Shown: positions 24,831 through 34,838, counted from the stretch's first letter. The stretch is 64,000 nucleotides of DNA from Burkholderia sp. 4M9327F10 (GCF_005503145.1 NZ_SCNV01000032.1:1-64000), one strand, 5' to 3'. Notes: generated by a model from the letters alone, not told the origin. Program-made: numbers and translations.

Positions 24831-26345
24831 CTACTGCTGCCAGCCGCCACCAAGCGCCTTGAAAACGGCGACCTGATCCGATGCCAGCGTCCCGCTGGAG
24901 GCGGCAAGCGCTGCGTCGGTTGCGACGAGACTGCGTTCGGCGTCGAGCACGTCGAGAAAATCCAGCGCACCCGCTTTGTAATTCAGCTCCGCGAGATGCA
25001 GCGCACGAGCGTCGTTAGCTCGCGCAGCCTGTAGTGCCTGCTGGCGTTGCCACTGCGCGCCATAAAAGGTCAGCGCCTGCTCGGATTCCTTCAACGCGGT
25101 GAGTACGTTGCTCTCGAATCGCGCCAGCGCTTCGGCGTTATCCGCTTTCGCTTCGGCAAGCCTCGCGCGACTCACGGCCAGATTGGGAAAACGCCAGTTG
25201 ATCAACGGGCCAACGCCCCAGCTCATCGCGTATTGATCGCCGAGAGAGGCGACGCTCCCCGTGGTCGACAAGAGATTGACCGAGCCGCCCAGCACGATGG
25301 ACGGGTAGAGATCGGCCAGTGCAACGCCGACTTGTGCATCGGCCGCGGCCAGCATGCGTTCGGCAGCACGCAGATCGGGGCGGCGGCGCAGCAACGCGGC
25401 GCCGTCTCCGACCGGAAATGGCTGCTTGAGCACCGGCGCGACATGGCACTGCGCGGCGGTTGCCGGGAATTCGCCAGGCGGCCGGCCCAGCAGGACGGCC
25501 AACTCGAAGAGCGCGGCGCGACGCTTGCCTTCCAGGGTTGGAAGCGCCGCCCTGGTCTCGTCGAGAAAACCGTCAGCCCGCGTGACTTCGAGATCGGAAA
25601 CGAGCCCGCGATCGCGTTGCCGGCTAGTCAGCTCGACTACGCGTTGGGCAATCTTAAGCGAGTGGTTGGCAACATCGATCTGCTCGCCGTATGAGCACAC
25701 TTGCAGATACGCATCGGTTGTGGATGCGACGACCGCGACGCGTACCGCGTCCGAGGTCGCCTGCAGCGCCTGGGCGTCGGCTCGGGCCGCCGCCACCAGA
25801 TTGCGTACGCGTCCCCAAAGGTCGACTTCGTACGACACAGCCAGCGACGGCGCATATGCCCAGCGCGTGTCTGCCGAATCGCGTCGCGCCGCCGCGACGA
25901 TCTGATCGGCATTCTGCTTGCCGTAGTTACCGCCTAGCGCAAGCTGCGTATCGGGCAAGCGTGCAGCGCCGGCTTCGTTCACCACGGCCTGCGAGCGCGC
26001 AAGTCGCGCGGCCGCCACGGCGAGATCGCGATTCTGCGCAAGGGCCTGCTCGATCAACCCGTCCAGCACTGGATCGCGGTACAGGCGCCACCAGTCGTCA
26101 GGCAAAGGCTGCTGCGAAACAGGGGCATGCTCGGCCGAGGCGAACGGGGCCAACGCCGCGGCCGCAAGCTGCGGCGCGCGATACGGCGCTTGCAGCGAAC
26201 AACCGGAACCCGCGAGGGTAATCGCTGCAATGCTGGCCACCACCAGACCGACGTGTGCGAAGCGGCGCGACCCGGGTATCCGGCAACGCGCGCCGTTGAG
26301 CCTCGCAAACGAAACAAAGCTGCGGTGAATTCCGGGCAAAACCAT
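24831..26345 (-). CDS. Outer-membrane efflux lipoprotein, NodT/OprM family
   Basis: A 504-residue TolC-like channel. A lipobox LAGSGC around residues 44-49 marks the lipidated cysteine. The mature protein shows the repeated OEP helices (DDWWRLYRDPVLDGLIEQALAQNRDLAVAAARLARSQ; RRRPDLRAAERMLAAADAQVGVALADLYPSI). The start at 26345 leaves a long N-region before the hydrophobic core, so a later start is possible. It is the first gene of the efflux operon, transcribed away from an AraC regulator 75 bases upstream. Confidence 0.87.
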   Translation of the reverse strand: MVLPGIHRSFVSFARLNGARCRIPGSRRFAHVGLVVASIAAITLAGSGCSLQAPYRAPQLAAAALAPFASAEHAPVSQQPLPDDWWRLYRDPVLDGLIEQALAQNRDLAVAAARLARSQAVVNEAGAARLPDTQLALGGNYGKQNADQIVAAARRDSADTRWAYAPSLAVSYEVDLWGRVRNLVAAARADAQALQATSDAVRVAVVASTTDAYLQVCSYGEQIDVANHSLKIAQRVVELTSRQRDRGLVSDLEVTRADGFLDETRAALPTLEGKRRAALFELAVLLGRPPGEFPATAAQCHVAPVLKQPFPVGDGAALLRRRPDLRAAERMLAAADAQVGVALADLYPSIVLGGSVNLLSTTGSVASLGDQYAMSWGVGPLINWRFPNLAVSRARLAEAKADNAEALARFESNVLTALKESEQALTFYGAQWQRQQALQAARANDARALHLAELNYKAGALDFLDVLDAERSLVATDAALAASSGTLASDQVAVFKALGGGWQQ

Positions 26346-26420
26346 GACTCATGCTCGACTGTGGACTCGGAGAGACAAATGGTAGAGTCGTGTGAACCGA
26401 TCATCTCTCGAAGAAATGCC

Positions 26421-27206
26421 ATGCATCGTCGCGAAATAGACACCGTCAGCTTTGTCGAAAGCCAGAAGGCGCTCGAACTCGCCCCCGTCGCCGTGCTCGC
26501 CACCGACCAGCCCGCCCGCAGTGGCTTCCCACCGCACACGCACAGCAGCGCGCAATTGATCTACGCCATCTCGGGCGTCATGATCGTGCGTTCGGAAGCC
26601 GGCAGTTGGATCGTGCCGACCGGCCGCGCCGTCTGGGTACCGGGCGGCGTGCGGCACGAGATTGAAATTGCCAGCGACGTGCAAATGCGCACGGTCTACG
26701 TTGCCGCGGATGCGCGCGACAACCTGCCCAGCAGTTGCAGGGTGATTCTGGTGAGCGGGTTACTGCGCGAACTGATCGTGACGGCCGTCGGCATCCGCCC
26801 GGCCAGCATGTACAGCGATCGTGAACAGCGCATGCTGGAGTTGATTCTCGATGAAATCTGCATAGCCGAATCCTTGTTGCTGCATGTGCCCATGCCGCGT
26901 CATCCGGCGTTCGTCGAGCTATGCGCGGAATTGATCGCACAGCCTTCGCTAGAGGCCACGTTGCAGGGTTGGGCGCAGCGAGCCAGAATGAATCCACGCA
27001 CGTTCGCCCGTGCGTTTCAGCGGGAGACAGGTATGACACATGGCTCGTGGTGCCGTCATACGCGGGTCCTGCTCAGCCTTCCGCAGCTCGCGACTGGGGC
27101 GTCGGTTCTCGAAGTCGCGCTGGAGCATGGCTATGAGAGTCCTAGTGCTTTTACAGCGATGTTTCGCAAGTTGCTCGGGGTCGCACCCAGTGAGTATTTT
27201 AAATAG
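26421..27206 (+). CDS. AraC family transcriptional regulator
   Basis: A 261-residue regulator. The N-terminal cupin (HTHSSAQLIYAISGVMIVRSEAGSWIVPTGRAVWVPGGVRHEIEI) is followed by two C-terminal HTH motifs (WAQRARMNPRTFARAFQRETGMTHGSWCRHTRV and VLEVALEHGYESPSAFTAMFRKLLGVAPSEYF). The start is ATG 26421; the frame is open upstream but runs into the divergent efflux gene. It probably regulates the divergent tripartite pump, perhaps on binding a pump substrate. Confidence 0.85.
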   Translation: MHRREIDTVSFVESQKALELAPVAVLATDQPARSGFPPHTHSSAQLIYAISGVMIVRSEAGSWIVPTGRAVWVPGGVRHEIEIASDVQMRTVYVAADARDNLPSSCRVILVSGLLRELIVTAVGIRPASMYSDREQRMLELILDEICIAESLLLHVPMPRHPAFVELCAELIAQPSLEATLQGWAQRARMNPRTFARAFQRETGMTHGSWCRHTRVLLSLPQLATGASVLEVALEHGYESPSAFTAMFRKLLGVAPSEYFK

Positions 27207-27275
27207 GACTCCATAGCGTGTTGTTTGTCGCCGTCTGATGAAGCATGGCGCGCACGTCTACCGCGTTAGCACCAT

Positions 27276-28169
27276 TCACGCAACCCCCATCCCTCGCGTC
27301 TGAAACGGACGCCCGCTCGACGTATCCAGCACGAGCCGGCCAAACTCCTGCACCGCCAGGGTTTTGTCCCCTCTCCCCCAAAGCAGCCTGAATTCCGCTT
27401 CCGGCAACGGCGGCAAACCGTAACGCCCGTCGATAACCGCGATACCCGGCTCCAGGTCGTCATAAGTCAACGGCGTAATAGCGAGCCCGCTCATAACCGC
27501 CGCCCGAATCCCCGACTGGCTCGACGAAGTAAAAGCAACATGCCAGTCAATCGACAAGCCTTCGAGCGCCTCGATCGCCACTCGCCGGTTAACACAAGGC
27601 GCCGGAAAGAACGCCAATGGCAACGACGCACCGTCTCGCACCTCAAACGTCTCTGCTGCCGCCCACACAAACCGCGTCTGCCGCAGCACTTCCCCCTCCT
27701 CGTCTCCCTCGACCTGCCGGCGCGCACCCAGCACCACAGCCAGATCCAGTTCGTGCGCTTCGACCATCGCCTGCGAATCGAGGCTCATACCCACGCTGAC
27801 ATCAAGCCGCACATTCGGGTATGCACGCGAAAATTGCGTGAGCAGCACAGGCAGCCGCTCACCCATAAAAATATCCGGTGCCCCAAAACGCACACTTCCA
27901 ACGACGGGCGAAGAGCGGAAGCGCCGGTTGACCGCTTCCATCGCATCCAGAATCTGCAGCGCATAGCGCAGAAATTCCTCACCGTCTTCGGTCAAGGTCA
28001 GACTGCGCGTCGTCCGGTAGAGAAGCGGCCGTCCCACCTCCTCTTCGAGCCGGCGTATCTGGTGGCTGATAGCAGATTGCGTCAGGTTTAACCGCCGTGC
28101 CGCCTTGGTGAAGCCACCCGCATCCGTGACAGCGACAAACGCATGCAGAAGCGCAGGATCGAGGTTCAT
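27276..28169 (-). CDS. LysR family transcriptional regulator
   Basis: A 297-residue LTTR with an N-terminal HTH (FVAVTDAGGFTKAARRLNLTQSAISHQIRRLEEEVGRPLLYRTTRSLTLTEDG) and an effector domain. The start is ATG 28169. It is divergent from the MFS gene at 28277, with a 9-bp-arm dyad between them, so this transporter is the likely target. Confidence 0.86.
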   Translation of the reverse strand: MNLDPALLHAFVAVTDAGGFTKAARRLNLTQSAISHQIRRLEEEVGRPLLYRTTRSLTLTEDGEEFLRYALQILDAMEAVNRRFRSSPVVGSVRFGAPDIFMGERLPVLLTQFSRAYPNVRLDVSVGMSLDSQAMVEAHELDLAVVLGARRQVEGDEEGEVLRQTRFVWAAAETFEVRDGASLPLAFFPAPCVNRRVAIEALEGLSIDWHVAFTSSSQSGIRAAVMSGLAITPLTYDDLEPGIAVIDGRYGLPPLPEAEFRLLWGRGDKTLAVQEFGRLVLDTSSGRPFQTRGMGVA

Positions 28170-28187
28170 GATGGGCAAATGATGAAG

Positions 28188-28217
28188 TGATTTAATCAAT
28201 CATAGTAAATTAAATCA
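28188..28217. promoter_or_regulatory. Dyad in LysR/MFS intergenic region
   Basis: TGATTTAAT (28188-28196) and ATTAAATCA (28209-28217) form a perfect 9-bp inverted repeat with a 12-nt spacer. It lies 19 bases upstream of the LysR start and 60 bases before the MFS start. It has the T-N11-A-like geometry expected for a LysR recognition site. Confidence 0.6.
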
Positions 28218-28276
28218 TTTCCATCATGGCGGCGAGTCACTGAGAATGAACCATGTGACCTCTTCCGGTACCCGCG

Positions 28277-29554
28277 ATGGACAAGCTGCCCCGCGCTTCT
28301 CAGCAATTCGCCTTCACCTTGTTGCTGAGCGCCGTCATCGGCGCCACCTATGGATTCGGTGTTTATCTGTTTCCTGTGGTCTTGCCCGAAATGAAGCACG
28401 CAATCGGCTTCGACTACACCCAGGCCGGTTTCATTGCGGGCGCACGGCAATTGGCCAACGTCGCCGTGGCGCTTCTGTCGGGATTCGCCGCGGCCCGCTT
28501 TGGGGCTGCGAGAGTGGTACTCATCGCGACGCTGCTTTCATGCGCCGGCCTCGCGTGTCTCGCGTTCGCCAATCAGGTCTGGGTGATGGGAGGTTTGCTC
28601 ATCGCACTCAACGCCTGCGCAGCGGCGACATGGGTGCCTATGATGGTGCTGATCGCACCGCTGATCGACGAGCGCCACCAGGCAAAGGCGATAGGCGTCA
28701 TCTCCGGCGGGACCAACTACGGCATCCTGCTGAACGGTTTGATCGTGCCGGCATTGCTGTCCTCGTGGGGCTGGCGCTCGGTGTGGCTCGTCAGTGCACT
28801 CCTGACCGGGGCATTGAGTGCCACGCTCTTTAGCGTGTCCGCAAGGCTGGACCTATTGAAAACACGCCTCGCCCAACCGCAGCAGCGTCACGCGCAACAA
28901 CCGCAAGACGCTGCAAGCGGTCGGCAGATTCTCACGCGACGGTATCTGCTCGTGTATGTCATCGCCTTGCTATGCGGTTTTGCCGGCGTTCCTTTCATCA
29001 CCTATTTCTCCGCTTATTCCCACGATGACCTGCATCTTGGAGTCGCGATCACAGCCCACGCATGGGCGCTGGTAGGTCTCGTAGGCGCGGTGAGCGGCCT
29101 TGCGCTGGGCATGATCGGCGACATGAGCAACGCTCATGATCCAGTCTCGCAGCCACAGCGCGACGGCATGCGAACTGCGCTCGTTAGCGCAGGCGTGCTG
29201 TTGCTCTGCGCGTCGCTTATAGCAGCCTCGCGCCCTAACAGTTATGCCCTCGTCGTCGCGGCCATTGCGTTCGGGTTTTCGTTCTTTCCAATTTTCGGCC
29301 TGTTGCACGCGTATGTCGGCAAAACAAGCACGCCTGCCCTCGCCGCGATCGTATGCGGAATCTGCGAGGCGGCATTTGGCATAGGCGGTGCATCGGGAAA
29401 CATAGTCGGTGGCCTTTGCAAAACCGCGTTCGGTTCGTTCTTGCCTGTCTACTGGCTCGCCACGGCTGCCTCGATCATTCTCGTCGGATTGACGTTGCTC
29501 GTGCCTGGCGTAAAAACCAGGGCCTACTCCGAAGCAATCACCTTCAGGGCTTGA
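28277..29554 (+). CDS. MFS transporter
   Basis: A 425-residue, 12-helix major facilitator. Helix 1 and the first loop read FAFTLLLSAVIGATYGFGVYLFPVVLPEMKHAIGFDYTQAGFIAGARQLANV. A polar central loop of about 35 residues (about 192-225) separates the halves. It is probably regulated by the divergent LysR. The substrate is unknown. Its end overlaps the convergent GGDEF/EAL gene by 31 bases. Confidence 0.85.
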   Translation: MDKLPRASQQFAFTLLLSAVIGATYGFGVYLFPVVLPEMKHAIGFDYTQAGFIAGARQLANVAVALLSGFAAARFGAARVVLIATLLSCAGLACLAFANQVWVMGGLLIALNACAAATWVPMMVLIAPLIDERHQAKAIGVISGGTNYGILLNGLIVPALLSSWGWRSVWLVSALLTGALSATLFSVSARLDLLKTRLAQPQQRHAQQPQDAASGRQILTRRYLLVYVIALLCGFAGVPFITYFSAYSHDDLHLGVAITAHAWALVGLVGAVSGLALGMIGDMSNAHDPVSQPQRDGMRTALVSAGVLLLCASLIAASRPNSYALVVAAIAFGFSFFPIFGLLHAYVGKTSTPALAAIVCGICEAAFGIGGASGNIVGGLCKTAFGSFLPVYWLATAASIILVGLTLLVPGVKTRAYSEAITFRA

Positions 29555-32500
29555 CTGTCCGTAGCACGCAGTATGTCGGCAATATCCTCACCGGAAACCG
29601 CCGGGCTATACAGGAAGCCTTGTCCTTCGACGCACCCATGCTCGATCAGGAAATGTCGATGAATGTCGAACTCGACACCCTCCGCAATCACATCGAACTT
29701 GAGCGCATTAGCGATCGCAATGACGGCGAGCGTCAACGCCTCGTAGCCATCATCGCGGCCAATCTGCTGAACGAAGACACGGTCGATCTTGATACGGTCG
29801 ATACTGAAGCGCCTCAGATAACTGAGGCTCGAATAGCCGGTGCCGAAGTCGTCGATGGCAATCTTGACACCAAGCTCACGCAGATCGTGCAGCACGCGCG
29901 CCGCCTCATCCGCGTTGCGCATGAGCGCGCCTTCCGTCACCTCGAGTTCAAGCATCTCGGCTGGCCAATCGGCCTCGGCCAACGCAGAGCGCACCACTTT
30001 CACCAGATCGGAGTGTTCCAGTTGCAGCGGCGAGACGTTGACCGATACGCGGATCGGCGGCAGACCCGCATCCCGCCACGCTCTCGCCTGCCGGCACGCG
30101 GTGCGCAAGACCCATTCGCCGATCCCCTGGATCAAGCCGGTCTCCTCGGCGATCGGAATGAAAGCCGCGGGCGACACGGCGCCAAGTTCGGGATCGTTCC
30201 AGCGCAACAGCGCTTCCGCGCCGACCACATGCCCGGTCTGCATGTCGATTTGCGGCTGATAGGCAACGGCCAGCGCCTGTGCCTTGACCGCCCGCTTGAG
30301 TTTGGTCGAGAGCTGCAATTTCTGCGCGGCCGCGCGGTTCAGTTCAGGCCGGTAGAACTGGTAGCCATTGCGGCCGCGCGACTTCGCCAGGTACATGGCT
30401 GCATCGGCGTTGCGGATCAGGGTATCGGCATCGCGGCCGTCTTGCGGATAGGTGCTGATGCCAATGCTGGCCTCGACGTAGAGTTCCTGCCCGCTGACAT
30501 GGAACGGCTCGCGCATCGCCACGATCAGCCGGTCAAGCATGGGAATGAGCTGTGCACCGTCCGTACGCTCGGCGACGATGATGAATTCGTCCCCGCCATA
30601 ACGTGCCACCAGATCGTTCGCCCGCACGAGGCGCTGCAAGCGCTTGGCCACGCGAGTCAGCAACGCGTCGCCCACGCGATGACCGAGTGAATCGTTGACC
30701 TCCTTGAAGCGGTCAAGATCGAGGAACAGCACCGACACCTGACCGTTGGTTAACGCAGCGCGTCCGATGGCCTCCGCCAGGCGCTCGTCAAGCAGGTTGC
30801 GATTCGGCAACTCGGTCAGCGCGTCGTAGCGGGCTTGATGTTGCAGCCGGGTCTGGTATTCCACCAGCGCGGTGACATCGCTCATCACCCCGACATGGTG
30901 AGTCACCTGGCCATTGTCGTCGCGCACCGGCGCAACCAGGACATTGTTCCAGAAGCGCTCGCCGCTCTTGCGGGTACAGAGCAAGGTCACGTTCGCTTCC
31001 GTGTTGCTGCTCATTGCATGACGCACGGCCGACCATTGGGATGCGTCACCCACCAGTGCAAACAGGTCCTCGCAATCGATACCGGTCACCTCGCCCGACG
31101 AATAACCCGTGATCCGTTCGAACGCCGCGTTGGCAAACATCACGACATGCTGGCTCTGCTTGACCTCCGCAATCATGAGGCCGTTGATGCTCGCGTCAAT
31201 GGCCCGGCTTTGCAGGCGCAGCGCCAGCTCGGCATCGCGCCGCGCGGTAACGTTTTCGTAGGCGGTCAGCACCCCAATGATGGCGCGATTCTGGTCTTCC
31301 AGCGGCAGCTTGGTTTCGGAGATCCAGACCGGCGAGCCGTCCACGGCAAACGCCTTGCGCTCGAAGTGCCGCTTGCTCAACTCACCCGCCATCACCTGGA
31401 TGTCCTCTTCCTGCACGACGCGAGCATCGTCGCCCCACAGCAGATCGCGGTCTGTTTTGCCGATCAGCTCGAAGCGCGATGTCAGCCCCGCGTCACGGGC
31501 ATAGATTTCATTCCCCCCCACGTAACGATGCTGCGCATCCTTCCATGCAATGCCTTGCGGGATATGGTCGAGAATGTATTCGAGTGTCTGCTTCGACTTG
31601 AACAGCTCAGCCTGGGCGACCACTTCGACCGTGACGTCCACCATGACCGACATGGTGGCGGGCCGGCCGTCGAATTCCACGCTCAGATGGTGGACGTCCA
31701 TTGAGCGATGCTCGCCCGACTTGGTGCTATGCACCCAGATACCCACCGACTGCGTTTCGGAAACACTTGTCTTGCGTTTCGTGTCGACCGCCTCGTAGAG
31801 ACGCCCCAGGCCGTCAGGGGGCCGCACGTCGCGCAACGACATGCCGAGCAATTCGGCCTCGGTGTAGCCATACGTCCGCTGCGCCGCGCCGTTCACGGCG
31901 ACGATATCGAGCGAAGCGTCGTCGAAGATCCAGATCGGCAGCGGGTGTTCGTCAAAGAAGCGCCGGTACTTCTCGCGTGCCGTTTCTGCAAGGCGCAGTG
32001 CGCCACGCAACCTGCCCGCAATGCGGGCATTCCAGAGAATCAGACCAAGGAGCAATGCTGCCGCCGTCAAGCCGCAGTCCATCAGCGCGTTCGACACCCA
32101 CTTCGAATCGGTCGAAGACTGGCTGACGATCGAATCCACCGTGGCGTCCGCGCCCATCCGTACGTCCACGACGCGTTCGAGCACGCTATAGAAGTACGCG
32201 TCGATTTCACCAAGCGCCGGATCCCCAACACCAACGCTGCCAGGGTGCCGGGCGACACGCGCGGCCAGCACGTTGCTCCGGTCGGCGAGCTTACGCAGCA
32301 TATCGTCGAGGTCGGAGAGGTGGGAAAGGCAGTTTGCGTTCCGGCGGCAACCTTCGCGTGCGTCGCCAGTCAGCTCGAGAAGCCCGCGCAATGGAAAGGT
32401 AAACGCATCGCGTTTGTAAAACGGCCGCGTCTCGATCTGTGTATAGAGTTCCCCGTGCTCGTCGAGCATCATCTGCTGGACCTGGTCCAGATCCCGCTTC

Positions 32501-32724
32501 AGACGGCCAGATGCATGCAGCGTACGCAAGGCCTCGTCCTGCTCCCGGGTCTGGCGCAGCGCAAGGAACGTGCTAAGGGCAATCGCCGTCAATATGAATG
32601 CCACCGCAACGACCGTAATGGCTTTGCGCGCCGCCTCTTTGGCAACGGAGCGTCGTTCGGCCTTCACGTTGGTGCTTCGGCGATCCTTCCAGCGCCATAC
32701 GCGAATGGATTTCAGCTTCACCAT
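29524..32724 (-). CDS. PAS-GGDEF-EAL cyclic-di-GMP signalling protein
   Basis: A 1066-residue membrane sensor. TM1 is near 34-55 and a periplasmic sensor follows to about 230; TM2 is near 232-250. Three PAS regions follow (about 265-640, including FFDEHPLPIWIFDDASLDIVAVNGAAQRTYGYTEAELLG and FANAAFERITGYSSGEVTG). The GGDEF domain has an intact GGDEF near 709-713, and the EAL domain has EALLRW near 836 plus DDFGTGYSSLSYL. Both catalytic motifs are intact, so it may make and break cyclic-di-GMP; which activity dominates cannot be told. The start is set at ATG 32724, directly before the basic N-tail. Convergent overlap with the MFS gene is 31 bases. Confidence 0.9.
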   Translation of the reverse strand: MVKLKSIRVWRWKDRRSTNVKAERRSVAKEAARKAITVVAVAFILTAIALSTFLALRQTREQDEALRTLHASGRLKRDLDQVQQMMLDEHGELYTQIETRPFYKRDAFTFPLRGLLELTGDAREGCRRNANCLSHLSDLDDMLRKLADRSNVLAARVARHPGSVGVGDPALGEIDAYFYSVLERVVDVRMGADATVDSIVSQSSTDSKWVSNALMDCGLTAAALLLGLILWNARIAGRLRGALRLAETAREKYRRFFDEHPLPIWIFDDASLDIVAVNGAAQRTYGYTEAELLGMSLRDVRPPDGLGRLYEAVDTKRKTSVSETQSVGIWVHSTKSGEHRSMDVHHLSVEFDGRPATMSVMVDVTVEVVAQAELFKSKQTLEYILDHIPQGIAWKDAQHRYVGGNEIYARDAGLTSRFELIGKTDRDLLWGDDARVVQEEDIQVMAGELSKRHFERKAFAVDGSPVWISETKLPLEDQNRAIIGVLTAYENVTARRDAELALRLQSRAIDASINGLMIAEVKQSQHVVMFANAAFERITGYSSGEVTGIDCEDLFALVGDASQWSAVRHAMSSNTEANVTLLCTRKSGERFWNNVLVAPVRDDNGQVTHHVGVMSDVTALVEYQTRLQHQARYDALTELPNRNLLDERLAEAIGRAALTNGQVSVLFLDLDRFKEVNDSLGHRVGDALLTRVAKRLQRLVRANDLVARYGGDEFIIVAERTDGAQLIPMLDRLIVAMREPFHVSGQELYVEASIGISTYPQDGRDADTLIRNADAAMYLAKSRGRNGYQFYRPELNRAAAQKLQLSTKLKRAVKAQALAVAYQPQIDMQTGHVVGAEALLRWNDPELGAVSPAAFIPIAEETGLIQGIGEWVLRTACRQARAWRDAGLPPIRVSVNVSPLQLEHSDLVKVVRSALAEADWPAEMLELEVTEGALMRNADEAARVLHDLRELGVKIAIDDFGTGYSSLSYLRRFSIDRIKIDRVFVQQIGRDDGYEALTLAVIAIANALKFDVIAEGVEFDIHRHFLIEHGCVEGQGFLYSPAVSGEDIADILRATDSQALKVIASE

Positions 32725-33162
32725 ACACCGCTCGAGAATGTAGGACCCCTGCGTTAACGGCGCGCTGCGCACGGTTCTTGAATGCCTTGGCGCAGATGCA
32801 GCGCGATCCTCCCGGTGGGGCTATTGGAATAAGGGTTCCGGGTAGTCGATCCAGGCCTGGCAAAACAACGGCCAGGTATTGAAACAGGCCGTCGGACAAA
32901 CCGATGCCGGCCGGAGTATGCGAGGGTCACGCTAAAGAAATATGACGCTCGTTCACTTACTGACGCTCCCCCTGCGTCTGCCTTGCTTAACCGAAAGCTT
33001 CGCCCCCAAAATGTGAAGAGGGTGTTCGCAGCGTTGCAAACACCCTCTTCCTCTTTCAAGAACGGCAGATCATCTTCATCTGGCTTGAGGCCGCCGCGTT
33101 GCCTGCGACCTCAATTGAGCGCCAGGCTCACGTTACGTTATACGTGGACGTGGCTAGCCCAT
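32725..33162. other. Gene-free gap between GGDEF/EAL and cheV
   Basis: This 438-base interval has no convincing ORF. It contains the strong hairpin at 33015-33050, the likely cheV terminator, and presumably the promoter of the GGDEF/EAL gene near 32740-32900. Confidence 0.5.
33015..33050 (-). terminator. Strong hairpin downstream of cheV
   Basis: Perfect 12-bp arms GAAGAGGGTGTT (33015-33026) and AACACCCTCTTC (33039-33050) with a 12-nt loop. On the minus strand it lies about 110 bases after the cheV stop and is followed by ACATTTTGGG, a short T-run, which fits a terminator. Confidence 0.65.
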
Positions 33163-34149
33163 TCAGGCAGGCTGCACCTGAAACTCTCCGGTTGAACTGG
33201 CAAGCGCCTGGCGGATCGCCTGAGCCAGTTCACCCGCTGCAAACTTGGCGATGTAACCGTTTGCACCGGCGTTCTTCACATGCGCTTCGTTAGCCGCACC
33301 GGTCAGCGACGAATGAATCACCACCGGGATGTCACGCGTGCGCGCATCGCCCTTGATGTGCCGCGTCAGCGTAAAACCATCCATTTCGGGCATTTCGAGG
33401 TCGGTCAGCACAAGGGCGATCTTGTCCCGCGCACGCACTTTCTCACTCTGAGCGTCCTGGGCAATCTGCTGCAGCATGTTCCATGCTTCCTCGCCGGTTT
33501 TCGCCATGATGTACTCGGCGCCGATCGCGCCCAGGGCCTGTTCGATCAGCTTGCGTGCAAAACCCGAATCGTCCGCGGCGAGAATCTTCGCGCCGACCGG
33601 CATACTCAGGTGCGCGCCGACCGAATTCGGATCGACGGCCGGGTGCTGCGCCGGGAAAACATCGCGCAGTACCTGTTCGACATCGATAACTTGCGCGAGA
33701 CGCGAGTCGCCCGTGTTGCCGTCGATCCGTGCGATGCTTGTGATCGATTTGCCGGCGGCCGCACCCTCGGCGGTCAGCACCTGGTTCCACTCGAGCCGCA
33801 CGATGTCATCCACTTCCTCCACCGCAAACGCTTGCGTGGAACGCGCGAACTCGGTCACCAGCAGAATGTTGCGGCCGCGGGTCGGCTCGCAACCCATCAG
33901 TCGCGGCAGGTCGATCACGGGAATGATCTGCCCGCGAATGTCGACCGCACCCATGACGTACTCGGATGCACCGGCAATCGGCGTAACCGACGGCATCGTG
34001 GATATTTCGCGCACCTTGAACACATTGATCCCGTACAGCTCGTGAGCATCGCTATCGGGGACCGATCCAAGACGAAACAACAGCAACTCGAATTTATTCG
34101 AGCTGGTCAAGCTCGTGCGTTCGTCCGTTACGCGCAGATCTGTTGCCAT
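33163..34149 (-). CDS. cheV: CheV-type chemotaxis coupling protein
   Basis: A 328-residue fusion of a CheW domain (about 18-165; ELYGINVFKVREI, MGAVDIRGQIIPVIDLPRLMG) and a receiver domain (about 187-315). The receiver has an acidic pocket (AADDSG), the phospho-Asp in LVLTDLEMPEMDG and the Lys in NGYIAKF. It couples chemoreceptors to CheA, and its phosphorylation adapts signalling. The start is ATG 34149, following a GGAGAA site. No other che genes are here, so it is a stand-alone CheV. Confidence 0.9.
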   Translation of the reverse strand: MATDLRVTDERTSLTSSNKFELLLFRLGSVPDSDAHELYGINVFKVREISTMPSVTPIAGASEYVMGAVDIRGQIIPVIDLPRLMGCEPTRGRNILLVTEFARSTQAFAVEEVDDIVRLEWNQVLTAEGAAAGKSITSIARIDGNTGDSRLAQVIDVEQVLRDVFPAQHPAVDPNSVGAHLSMPVGAKILAADDSGFARKLIEQALGAIGAEYIMAKTGEEAWNMLQQIAQDAQSEKVRARDKIALVLTDLEMPEMDGFTLTRHIKGDARTRDIPVVIHSSLTGAANEAHVKNAGANGYIAKFAAGELAQAIRQALASSTGEFQVQPA

Positions 34150-34397
34150 CAACTTGTTCTCCGGGTTCGATTTCCGGGCACAGCGCGCTGATGCCGCTCA
34201 CGACACCGATCGAACGCTCCCGCCTCTTGACTGGTTATCGGCCCGCAGCGCGCAAAGTTCAGTACCGCACAACATCTTTACGCGGCTTTTTGAAGGCATC
34301 CAGGGTTTGCGACCATCGCGCAAACGATTGCGCATCGAGATCATTCATTAGACAAAAAGCGCCCGCGCACCGCACAAGCGCCCGTCCTGTTCGTCCA

Positions 34398-34838
34398 TTA
34401 TTTGCCGCGATGCGGCGAATGCTGTGCAGGCGAAATGTAATTGCGTTTGGCGAGCAGGGTGTCGCCTTGCTGCTTCCACCTGGCCCGATCCTCAGCCATG
34501 CCGCTTTCGGTAAACTCCAGCAACGCACCCAGCAGTTCGCCCAGGTCGCGACCTTCGAGCACAGCCCAGTCGACCAGCGCCGCTTTCAGGATCGAACGCT
34601 GATCCCTCGTCTTGCGCTCGGCCAGCTTCTCCGCATTGATGATGCGCGAGGCGCTGGCGCGTGCCTTTTGCGCCCGCTCCGCCGCGCGTTCGGCCTTGAT
34701 GAGCGCTGCCAGTTTGCGCTCTTCGTCCTCGGTGCGCACCGGCTTGTCGGCCAGCAGCAACAGCATGCGCTGATGGTCGCTCAGCGCCTTATGACTGCGC
34801 AATTGCGTCAGCCGTTCGTTGATCCATTGATCGCTCAT
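34398..34838 (-). CDS. Small basic TraD-like (mobilisation-type) protein
   Basis: A 146-residue charged, helical protein. An Ala/Lys/Arg-rich coiled-coil-like middle (KLAALIKAERAAERAQKARASASRIINAEKLAERKTRDQ) is followed by a segment ending GELLGALLEF. The latter resembles the small conjugal TraD family (PF06412), which is often annotated chromosomally in Burkholderia. No relaxase or other transfer genes are nearby. The call is from pattern memory only; a coiled-coil unknown is the alternative. Confidence 0.45.
   Translation of the reverse strand: MSDQWINERLTQLRSHKALSDHQRMLLLLADKPVRTEDEERKLAALIKAERAAERAQKARASASRIINAEKLAERKTRDQRSILKAALVDWAVLEGRDLGELLGALLEFTESGMAEDRARWKQQGDTLLAKRNYISPAQHSPHRGK

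Noticed and set aside
29353..30690. Long plus-strand ORF (445 codons) opposite the GGDEF/EAL gene
   Set aside because: Coding shadow in GC-rich DNA; the minus strand has clear GGDEF and EAL motifs.
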